Positions 1 to 7,839 of a DNA stretch of 33,809 nucleotides are shown piece after piece. The stretch is from Actinomycetota bacterium (GTDB lineage: Bacteria; Actinomycetota; Acidimicrobiia; IMCC26256; JAGPDB01). The stretch spans positions 1-33,809 of the forward strand of contig CAUJDU010000047.1 of NCBI GenBank assembly GCA_963169585.1, given 5' to 3'. Under the pieces are notes generated by a model, which had not been told where the DNA came from, did no database searches, and saw nothing but the letters and a program-made list of their open reading frames with translations. How positions within the stretch are numbered: the first letter of the stretch is position 1; every line of letters starts with the position of its first letter. The translations under genes and the position numbers were made by a program.

Positions 1-1902
1 ATCTGTTATATACCGACCTCTAGCCCATTTGGTTTTATCCGGTGTTGGGAATTCTTGTTTAGGCTGAGATGCCATTGCTCCCACCATGAAAGCCTTCCAT
101 ATAGATGCAGGATAGGTTCCACCAAATACTGTTCGTCCGCCAACGTTTCTCATTGGAGTTCTAGCAGAAGGATCTCCCATCCACACACAAGATGTATATT
201 TCATTGTCATGCCGCAAAACCAGGCATCACCATATTCTTCTGAAGTACCTGTTTTCCCAGCAGCTTCATGACCGGGAATTCGCGCCCCTGTTCCTGTTCC
301 GCCTGATATTACCCCTTTTAGAATATCGATTGTCGTTAACGCAACATTTTCATTTAATACTCGAGTCCCTTTATATTGCTGCTCAAAAATAACTTCCCCG
401 CGCGATCCTTCTACTTTGGTAACAAAAACAGGATTGTGTCGAATACCACCGGTAGAAATTGTGTTGTAAACGGTTGTCATATCCAAAGGAGTGGTTTCGT
501 CTGTCCCTAACACTATTGACGGGAAAGCTGGTACATCGTGAGATACCCCAAGACGTTCAGCCATTTCAGCAGAAGCACTGACCCCATCAGCTGCAATTAA
601 ACGAGCATAAGCACAGTTAACTGAACCAGTAGTAGCCGTACGAAGAGTCTTTGTTCCTACTCCGCCTTCAGCATTTGAAGTATTCCATGTGGGATATCCT
701 TCAGGCTTTACAGTACAAGGTGATGTTCCTGAAATAGTATCATTCGGTGAGAAACCATTATTAAGCGCCGAAACCAATGTAACTATCTTATATGTAGATC
801 CAGGTTGGCGTTTCCCTTGAGTTGCTAAATTAAATTTGGCCTCATCAAAGCCTGGCCCTCCTACCATTGCTAAAACTTTTCCAGTATTGCGTTCCATAAC
901 AATCATTGCTGCTGTAAATGGAGGTTGATTTGGAAGCTTTTCATCTACCGCACGTTGTGCCGATTCTTGTAAATCGGGATCGTAGGATGTATATACTTTT
1001 AATCCACCTTTTAATACAGTGTTGTATCTTTCTTGAGGAGTTTCACCTAATCTTTTATCCTCTAACAACAACCTTTGAACTTCAGCCACCATATAGTTTT
1101 GAGGTTTTAACTCTGCAGTAGGTTTTTCGGTAGGTAATGCAACAGCATTTGCTTGAGTTCTTTCTTCTTCTGATATTAAACCTTCTTTTACTGCCAAATC
1201 TAAAATTTCTGCTCTACGTTCGCGAGCTCGGTCTGGAAATATAAAAGGATTCCAAGATTCAGGATTTGGAATAAGCGATGTTAATAAGGCCGCTTCGGCA
1301 ACCGTCATTTCACTTAAAGGATGTTGGAAAAACCTCTCAACAGTCGCTTTGATCCCATAACTTCCTTGCCCGAAATAAACAGTGTTTAGATATTCTTGAA
1401 GGATTTCTGCTTTCGTATATTGTTGAGTGACCCTATATGAAATTACTGCTTCTTTAATTTTTCTAGAAAAAGTTCTCTCATCGGTCAAAATTCTATTTTT
1501 TACTAACTGTTGGGTGATTGTTGATCCACCTTGGGCTACACCACCAGCGGACAGGTTACTCGTTGCAGCACGAACTAAGGCTTTGGCATCCACTCCTGGA
1601 TTATCCCAAAATGATGAATCCTCAGAAGCAACAACGATTTGCTGCATAATTTCTGGAACTTCGCTCAGCTTAACAGGGTCTCGATCTTGCAATCCGAGTA
1701 CACCAATTTCATTTCCACCAGAATCATAAACAACAGTTCGTGAAGAGAGCTCTGAAAATGCTTCAACAACTTTGTCATTTCCACTATGCGCACTAGATAC
1801 CGTTGAAATGCCTGGAGAAAGCGCAGCAATACTGATCCCTAAAAGAGAACCTCCAATAATTACTATCATCCAAAATTTTATGAAAACCGCGATTTTGCTC
1901 AC
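1..1902 (-). CDS. Class A penicillin-binding protein (GT51 transglycosylase plus transpeptidase), 3' end outside window
   Basis: Bifunctional peptidoglycan synthase that polymerises glycan strands and cross-links stem peptides outside the cytoplasmic membrane. Reading the minus strand from a GTG at 1902 gives 634 codons with no stop before the window edge. An N-terminal membrane anchor (about residues 5-28) is followed by a GT51 domain with ASEDSSFW and QGGSTITQQL, then a transpeptidase domain with STYK (Ser near residue 369), SVN (near 427) and KTGTS (near 550), the three canonical active-site motifs. The C-terminus is missing, so a PASTA or other tail cannot be assessed. No clear Shine-Dalgarno precedes the GTG, and the frame stays open further upstream, so the start is provisional. 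It is divergent from the addB-like gene, with about 78 bp between them. The family call is very secure; the paralogue is not. Confidence 0.93.
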   Translation of the reverse strand, partial: MSKIAVFIKFWMIVIIGGSLLGISIAALSPGISTVSSAHSGNDKVVEAFSELSSRTVVYDSGGNEIGVLGLQDRDPVKLSEVPEIMQQIVVASEDSSFWDNPGVDAKALVRAATSNLSAGGVAQGGSTITQQLVKNRILTDERTFSRKIKEAVISYRVTQQYTKAEILQEYLNTVYFGQGSYGIKATVERFFQHPLSEMTVAEAALLTSLIPNPESWNPFIFPDRARERRAEILDLAVKEGLISEEERTQANAVALPTEKPTAELKPQNYMVAEVQRLLLEDKRLGETPQERYNTVLKGGLKVYTSYDPDLQESAQRAVDEKLPNQPPFTAAMIVMERNTGKVLAMVGGPGFDEAKFNLATQGKRQPGSTYKIVTLVSALNNGFSPNDTISGTSPCTVKPEGYPTWNTSNAEGGVGTKTLRTATTGSVNCAYARLIAADGVSASAEMAERLGVSHDVPAFPSIVLGTDETTPLDMTTVYNTISTGGIRHNPVFVTKVEGSRGEVIFEQQYKGTRVLNENVALTTIDILKGVISGGTGTGARIPGHEAAGKTGTSEEYGDAWFCGMTMKYTSCVWMGDPSARTPMRNVGGRTVFGGTYPASIWKAFMVGAMASQPKQEFPTPDKTKWARGRYITD

Positions 1903-1952
1903 ACCTATATTCTGCCATATTTCTGTAAAAAATGGGGCATTTGTCAATATTG

Positions 1953-1971
1953 TCGTACCTAGCAGGTACCA
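1953..1971. promoter_or_regulatory. Palindrome TCGTAC-N7-GTACCA in the PBP/addB divergent spacer
   Basis: GTAC at 1955-1958 and 1966-1969 are separated by 7 bp and lie 9 bp before the addB-like start. The same GTAC-N7-GTAC layout, with a longer symmetric flank, occurs at 30300-30318 upstream of dgt. Both downstream genes act in DNA metabolism, so a shared repressor site is possible. The identity of the protein is not known, and two sites are thin evidence. Confidence 0.35.
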
Positions 1972-1980
1972 TAGAACAAT

Positions 1981-4476
1981 ATGGCTAAAATCATGAAGGT
2001 ATCTCGCCCCAACGAAGTGTACGAACAGGTGCTCGCTTGTGTGCAGGCTCTTACAAGTCAAGGACATAAGCACATAAATGTCTGCTGGCCGACATCGACT
2101 ACTTCTCTTTTTATGCGGAAACGCATGAACCGCGATTTAGGTCCAACATTTGCAATTCGAAATACTACTGCCACACAACTGCGATCTTTAATCGAAGATG
2201 CCTACGATAAATCAAAAAAATATAACCCTCCCAACACCCTTGAAGAGTTATCGCATCTTGCTGAGATAGCAAAAGTAGTTTTACCAAATATGCCTCATTG
2301 GCCAAGTACCCCGTTAATCGATCAAACACTCCAGGTATGTTCAAGCGCAAATCCCAAAGCTAGAGACTACATAAAATCAAATTTCCCGTTAGCACAAATG
2401 TGTATAGAAGAGTTCAAGCAAGTCTATGGCTACGAGCTCCCTTATAACTATTCTTCTAAGCCTGAATTTAATGTCGATCATATCGTTGGATTGTGCATCG
2501 TAATAAAAATTAGTGAACTAGACCAAGACTCAGATTTCTTGATCAATACTTTCCCAAGCAATATCGCACAAATAATAAATTCTAACCAAGACACAAAAAA
2601 TGAAGTTAGATCGTTGTCTGTTCACGAAGATTGTTTCCAGGAAATAGACTCAGTTTTTAAAGATATCGTTAATAGAAAACCAGATCCCAACAGTACATCA
2701 ATAATCATTCCCGATTCAAAATACAGAAAGATTGTCCAGGCTCGTGCAAACAAATTTTCTGTACCTATTTCTGGCAAATCCACCCGACGGCTTTTCGATA
2801 ATGAGCTGATCGTTTGCGCAAATACTCTCTTAACAATTGGAAATAATCCTTCAGAGTCTGTACTCGACGATTTAATAGAACGATTTAGCTGGTTAAAGTC
2901 GACTGAAAACAATAATCATATCCTCATCAAGCAACTGATGGCCCAGATCGGAAATATATACGACTCAAATAATATTTCACATATTTTTAAAATTGTTCTT
3001 GATATTCTCAAAAAGAATTTTTCAACTGGAAAGCTAAAAACTATCGAAGAAATATCGATCACACAAGAAGTATTTTCGGCTTTAATCGAACTATCCGAGC
3101 TTGACCAAGAAGGCACTATACAAGATTGTATTTACCTGTTAAATCTAGTGGGCGATAAGGTAACTAGAGCAGGAACACTTGGAGATGGCATATATATAGC
3201 AACCCCAGATGAAGTGATAGGAACATATTTTGACTTTGCATATGTAGTCGGTCTCCGTGATAAATATATACCTCAACTTCATTTTGAACCATCTCTAATA
3301 GATCGTGACCAATACGTTGTTCTAGGGATAAAAGATGAAGGTACAATTAATACTCACATAGAGGATTCTCTAAATTGGTTAAAAAATTGTGCTGAAAATA
3401 TCTTTTTTAGCTCTAGTCAAATCGACCCGACAGGAAAAGAAACCGCTTTCCCACACTGGGTAAATACGATCAGTCAAGCAAATACAAAAATTAAAGTTGA
3501 AAACAAGATTAACAATCTCCATTACGACTCAGATTTTATTAATCGCATGTTAAATCAAAGTGCGAATATTAATAACTTCGCAGTTAAATGCTCTGTCCCA
3601 GAATCTATCTCTGCTACCGCAGTTGAAACTCTTGCTACCTGCCCGCTTAAATACCTCTATAGACATAGATTTAAACTTTCATCTACTTACGAAAATTACA
3701 ACTCTGATTTTTTTGACAGTGCTGATATCGGAATTATTATCCATAATTTGCTCCAAAATTATATTGAAAAAAAACAAACTCCAGATGAACTTTTCGCAAA
3801 AGTGGACGAGCTAGTTGATGAAGCTTTTAAGAATGGTGAGTTGCCCAATAAAGCCAGCATTGCACATAATAAAGCCAAATTGAACAAAATCCTTTCTACA
3901 TTTTTACTTTTCGATGAAGAAAAACTTAGTGAAAATATCCAGTGTGAGGTTGAGATAGAAAATGAAGTCAAGATAAAAAACCAGTCAATTAAATTAAAAG
4001 GAAAAGTTGACAGAATGGACAATTATTCAAATGGCACTACTCATTTAGTTGACTACAAGACAGGTTCTTTCAAAAACGCAAGATCAACAGATTTTTATCA
4101 TTTTGGTAGACGTCTCCAACTAGGTATTTACTCGCTATTGCTAAAAGATCAAAAAACAATAAGCGCAATAGAATACTGGTATCTTTCCGAACCTACACAA
4201 GTATGCTCAGAACAATTAACTCCTGAAGAAATAATAAAGTTGGATAGGAAAGTAAAGAATATTTTAACAATTCTCTTTAGTGGTGAGTTTCTTGCAAAAC
4301 CATTCAGTTCATTCCAAACCGAAAATGACTTAAAGGAAATTGATAATTGTTCTACCTGTGAATTCAGCGAAATCTGCTATCAAGAATACAGGGATGCTTG
4401 GGAATCTCTATCCATTGCAAATAAATTTCATAACTTCACTAAAGCTACTGTAGGTAAAAAGGATGATAATGGCTGA
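1981..4476 (+). CDS. addB: AddB/AdnA-like nuclease subunit with PD-(D/E)XK domain and Fe-S cysteines, no Walker A
   Basis: Probable partner subunit of an AddAB/AdnAB-type helicase-nuclease that resects double-strand breaks for recombination. At 831 aa it is clearly shorter than classical AddB (over 1,100 aa). The N-terminus shows no GxGKT/S motif, so it probably does not hydrolyse ATP. The C-terminal nuclease is well preserved: LATCPLKYLYR (Cys554), GIIIHNLL, GKVDRMD (Asp677), VDYKTG (Asp691, Lys693) and RRLQLGIYSLLL. Cys790, Cys793 and Cys799 (C-x2-C-x5-C), together with Cys554, reproduce the four-cysteine Fe-S arrangement that staples AddB-type nuclease domains. It overlaps the next gene, so the two are presumably translated as a coupled pair. 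No Shine-Dalgarno is seen before the ATG. The symbol follows domain logic; orthology to AddB rather than AdnA is uncertain. Confidence 0.82.
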   Translation: MAKIMKVSRPNEVYEQVLACVQALTSQGHKHINVCWPTSTTSLFMRKRMNRDLGPTFAIRNTTATQLRSLIEDAYDKSKKYNPPNTLEELSHLAEIAKVVLPNMPHWPSTPLIDQTLQVCSSANPKARDYIKSNFPLAQMCIEEFKQVYGYELPYNYSSKPEFNVDHIVGLCIVIKISELDQDSDFLINTFPSNIAQIINSNQDTKNEVRSLSVHEDCFQEIDSVFKDIVNRKPDPNSTSIIIPDSKYRKIVQARANKFSVPISGKSTRRLFDNELIVCANTLLTIGNNPSESVLDDLIERFSWLKSTENNNHILIKQLMAQIGNIYDSNNISHIFKIVLDILKKNFSTGKLKTIEEISITQEVFSALIELSELDQEGTIQDCIYLLNLVGDKVTRAGTLGDGIYIATPDEVIGTYFDFAYVVGLRDKYIPQLHFEPSLIDRDQYVVLGIKDEGTINTHIEDSLNWLKNCAENIFFSSSQIDPTGKETAFPHWVNTISQANTKIKVENKINNLHYDSDFINRMLNQSANINNFAVKCSVPESISATAVETLATCPLKYLYRHRFKLSSTYENYNSDFFDSADIGIIIHNLLQNYIEKKQTPDELFAKVDELVDEAFKNGELPNKASIAHNKAKLNKILSTFLLFDEEKLSENIQCEVEIENEVKIKNQSIKLKGKVDRMDNYSNGTTHLVDYKTGSFKNARSTDFYHFGRRLQLGIYSLLLKDQKTISAIEYWYLSEPTQVCSEQLTPEEIIKLDRKVKNILTILFSGEFLAKPFSSFQTENDLKEIDNCSTCEFSEICYQEYRDAWESLSIANKFHNFTKATVGKKDDNG

Positions 4477-7400
4477 TAATTTAAACCGCGAAATAATTAA
4501 AGTAGATGATCCAGTAGAACTAGCAACATCTGAACTTACGAAATCGTTTTCAATTGCAGCAAGTGCAGGTTGTGGTAAAACGCACATATTAATCTCTAGA
4601 GTACTGGCCCTATTAGAAAAAGCGATCCCTCTTGAGCGTCTTCTTCTCCTTACTTTTACAGAGAATGCGGCGAGAGAAATGCGAACAAGACTAGCTTTTG
4701 AACTTTCAAAGTCTAGTCAACCCTGGGCTAAACAGGCTTTGTCGGTACTCCCCTATTCTTCTATCCAGACATTGAATTCATTTGCTTTTGAAATCGTATC
4801 TTCAAACTTTATACATGCCGGTATTTCCTCTGCTCCAGAAATTATTGACGATTCTGATTTTAAGTCCAGTTACCTCGAGGCCTTTACAATTGAATATAAC
4901 AAATGGGCAAACGACGATGACCATAACTCATTTTTTTCTTTAGCGAATGATATTGGACTTACACGAATAAAGATGTTCGAAATGGTAAAGCCACTTTCAG
5001 AACTTATACCTATCCCAAATGTTAGCTCTAGGCATTTTACAAATGACATAAAGAAAACCTTAGAAGCAAGAATTAACAAACTTGAGAAGGATTGCAAAAA
5101 TGAAGCAAAAAAGATTCTTCACGAAATAAAGTTGATAGATCTTTCGACACTGAAGCCATACCCCCAAAAAAGAATCATTAGGATTCAAGAACTTTGCGAA
5201 GGGATAAGTGAAACACATAACCCAATAGATTTCTTCACTACTTTCTTCCAGCTATATTCAAAAATAACACAAGCCCAGTTAGCACCGAAAAATAAGTCTG
5301 ATTATGAAATATTAGAAAACTCCTTTGATGTCATAAGATCTGCCGGTGAAGAAGTCATACAAGATATTAAAGATTCTGCTTTAACCTATTCTTCAATATT
5401 GCTCTGGAATTTCATCGTTGATCACCGGAATATGCGTTTCCAATCTGGTGAGATCAGCCATGACGAGTGCCTAACAATTGCCAGCTATCTTCTAACCAAT
5501 GAGAACATCAGATTTGATATTTGGAAAAAGTATTCAACAATACTTGTAGATGAATTCCAAGATACTGATGACATACAAATTCTACTCGTAAAAGCTTTAA
5601 GTGAAAATGAAAGCGACACAGACATAGGACGACTATTTGTTGTAGGTGATGCGAAACAATCAATATATGGATTTAGAGGAGCCCAAGTAACTAGCTACGA
5701 GAAATTTGTTGAGACAAGTGAATTAGATCAAATTGCTCTGGATAAATCTTTTAGAAGTACCAACCTCGTACTTGAACCTATTAACAAGATAATGAAACAA
5801 CTAATGCCAGACTATCGAGAAATGTCAAATGTGCGCGAAGAATCACTACTAAAAGGGAAATTAAATAATAGAGTTGCTGTTATAGGGTCAAAATCTTCGG
5901 AACCTGTGGATGTTATACGTGAAAATCGAGCCAAAGACATAACAGGTTCTATCAATAATTTTCTTGGCCAAACGATTCAAGACCGTAGCGGAAATAGAGA
6001 AACCAGGTATTCAGATATTGCTGTACTAATGAGAAATTCTACAGGTATAAATGACATCATTCGTGCGTTTCAGGAAGCTCGAATCCCTTTCAAAGTTGAC
6101 TCTGTCGACCTTATTTGGGAATTAACTTTTACCAAGATGACTTTTTCAATAATTTCAGCTATTAGCGACCCTAAAGAGTCAATTGCAATTATTGGGGCGT
6201 TGAAAACACCTTTCTTTTCTTGTGACAATGACGACATATTAGAGTACGTTTCTCAATGTAAAACTTTAGGAATTCATAATTCCAATATTTGGAATTATGA
6301 AAAAACTCAGTTAGATATTGATAGCAAAGTAAGTCGATCAATGAAAAAGCTCCAGCAATGGCACAGGGACTACAGCCACATTGCCCCTTCTGAATTAATG
6401 AACTTACTGCACAACGAATTGGGATTACTGGAAAGTTTCGATTTGCTGGGTAAACGAAATAGCGAATCTGTTTCAAACTACTTAACTGCACTTGCTATTT
6501 ATTTTGAAGATACAAGGAGAAACAGGACTTTGTTTGATTTTATGTCTTTTATAAATTCCATCAAAGCGGGCAATAAACCTCCAGTTATCTATCATCCGTC
6601 TAGCATTGAAGACTCCGTTTCGATTATGACTATCCATAAGTCAAAGGGACTTGAGTTCCCGATCGTCTACGTTCTTCCTGCTATTAAACCATCAAGTCAG
6701 TCAGATATTTTTGTATTTCCAGACAACGAAGAATTAGATTGTGCTCCATCATCGATTAAGTTCTATATCAGTTCAAATCTTTTTAATAACAACATTTCAG
6801 AACAACTAGAGAATAAACGTGACGAAATTGCGCAAGAAGAAGAACGGTTGCTATATGTAGCCATGACCAGAGCCCGAGATTTTTTGATCTTATGTGTTCA
6901 CGAAAAGGAAGTAAAGAGCGAAAGCGACCAAAAACCTCGGGGTGGTGCTGCCTTACTTAGATATGCAATTGACAGATCTGAAATAAAAGACAGCCTCGAA
7001 CCTTTGCAAATAGATAATTCTTCAGATATAACAGAAATCTCCCCTACGATAAATCCTACAAGCTTATATAGTGATGTAATTTCATACAAAACAATTGAAG
7101 AACTGCATGGAAGAATAAGATCTTCAAATATACTAAGTCCTAGCTTATTGGAAAAAAGTTACAATCAAAATCAAGTTATCGATAGCCCTATTTACAATTT
7201 CAAGCAAGTTACAAATCCTAGTAAATCAAACCTAATCGGTAATGCTGTTCACAGAACCTTAAATATCATCCCTTTTAACGCAGACAAAGGAACAATCCTT
7301 CGGATATCAAAGAGCTGTTCCCAAAGAGAAGGCATCCCTGAGCTTTTTGAAGAGGTAAGTACGCTTACATCTAAAGCGTTATCAAATATTGAAATTTCTA

Positions 7401-7732
7401 ATGCAAAAAATAATCTACGTGAGATACCAGTAAATGGAATAATAGATAATCGCCGTGTAGAAGGTTTCGTCGATCTACTCTTAGAAACTGATTCAGGATG
7501 GATAGTTGTAGACTACAAAACAGATGCGGTCAAAAATAAAAAAGACATAGAAGCAAAGGTTGAAAAATATCAAAATCAATTAAAAATCTATGCATACCTC
7601 CTTTCAAAAACTGAAAGAATCAAAATCTCTGGCGTTGCATTATTCTTTTTGCGTGCAGATTCAAACGAATTTGTCTATCTAGAAAATTTTCTAGATCTCG
7701 ATGAAAATTTGCTAATACCAACCCACGAATGA
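4469..7732 (+). CDS. addA: AddA-like UvrD/Rep-family helicase-nuclease
   Basis: Motor and nuclease subunit of the AddAB-like complex. The superfamily 1A helicase motifs are all visible: ASAGCGKT (about residues 31-38, Lys37), ILVDEFQDTDD, VVGDAKQSIYGFRGA, IMTIHKSKGLEFP and EEERLLYVAMTRAR. The C-terminus carries a RecB-type nuclease with NAVHRTL, EGFVDLL (Asp1002), VVDYKTD (Asp1015, Lys1017) and YQNQLKIYAYLL. Length (1,087 aa) is near the AddA norm. An ATG at 4463 is also in frame, but the purine-rich AAAAGG at 4457-4462 is spaced correctly only for the ATG at 4469. That start gives an 8-bp overlap with the upstream nuclease gene. The pair stands alone, with no lexA or recA neighbour in the window. 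Confidence 0.93.
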   Translation: MADNLNREIIKVDDPVELATSELTKSFSIAASAGCGKTHILISRVLALLEKAIPLERLLLLTFTENAAREMRTRLAFELSKSSQPWAKQALSVLPYSSIQTLNSFAFEIVSSNFIHAGISSAPEIIDDSDFKSSYLEAFTIEYNKWANDDDHNSFFSLANDIGLTRIKMFEMVKPLSELIPIPNVSSRHFTNDIKKTLEARINKLEKDCKNEAKKILHEIKLIDLSTLKPYPQKRIIRIQELCEGISETHNPIDFFTTFFQLYSKITQAQLAPKNKSDYEILENSFDVIRSAGEEVIQDIKDSALTYSSILLWNFIVDHRNMRFQSGEISHDECLTIASYLLTNENIRFDIWKKYSTILVDEFQDTDDIQILLVKALSENESDTDIGRLFVVGDAKQSIYGFRGAQVTSYEKFVETSELDQIALDKSFRSTNLVLEPINKIMKQLMPDYREMSNVREESLLKGKLNNRVAVIGSKSSEPVDVIRENRAKDITGSINNFLGQTIQDRSGNRETRYSDIAVLMRNSTGINDIIRAFQEARIPFKVDSVDLIWELTFTKMTFSIISAISDPKESIAIIGALKTPFFSCDNDDILEYVSQCKTLGIHNSNIWNYEKTQLDIDSKVSRSMKKLQQWHRDYSHIAPSELMNLLHNELGLLESFDLLGKRNSESVSNYLTALAIYFEDTRRNRTLFDFMSFINSIKAGNKPPVIYHPSSIEDSVSIMTIHKSKGLEFPIVYVLPAIKPSSQSDIFVFPDNEELDCAPSSIKFYISSNLFNNNISEQLENKRDEIAQEEERLLYVAMTRARDFLILCVHEKEVKSESDQKPRGGAALLRYAIDRSEIKDSLEPLQIDNSSDITEISPTINPTSLYSDVISYKTIEELHGRIRSSNILSPSLLEKSYNQNQVIDSPIYNFKQVTNPSKSNLIGNAVHRTLNIIPFNADKGTILRISKSCSQREGIPELFEEVSTLTSKALSNIEISNAKNNLREIPVNGIIDNRRVEGFVDLLLETDSGWIVVDYKTDAVKNKKDIEAKVEKYQNQLKIYAYLLSKTERIKISGVALFFLRADSNEFVYLENFLDLDENLLIPTHE

Positions 7733-7839
7733 TTCTGATTACCATTATTGTGCACGATGTACTCTTATTCGCAATATTCCACTAAAAACTCTTATTTTCA
7801 ACTATCAGTTTCACCTGGTAAAACGACGAATAAACATAT

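Noticed and set aside
1427-1996. Plus-strand frames of 74-100 codons at the start of the window
   Set aside because: They are antisense to the penicillin-binding protein, whose motifs are unmistakable on the minus strand.
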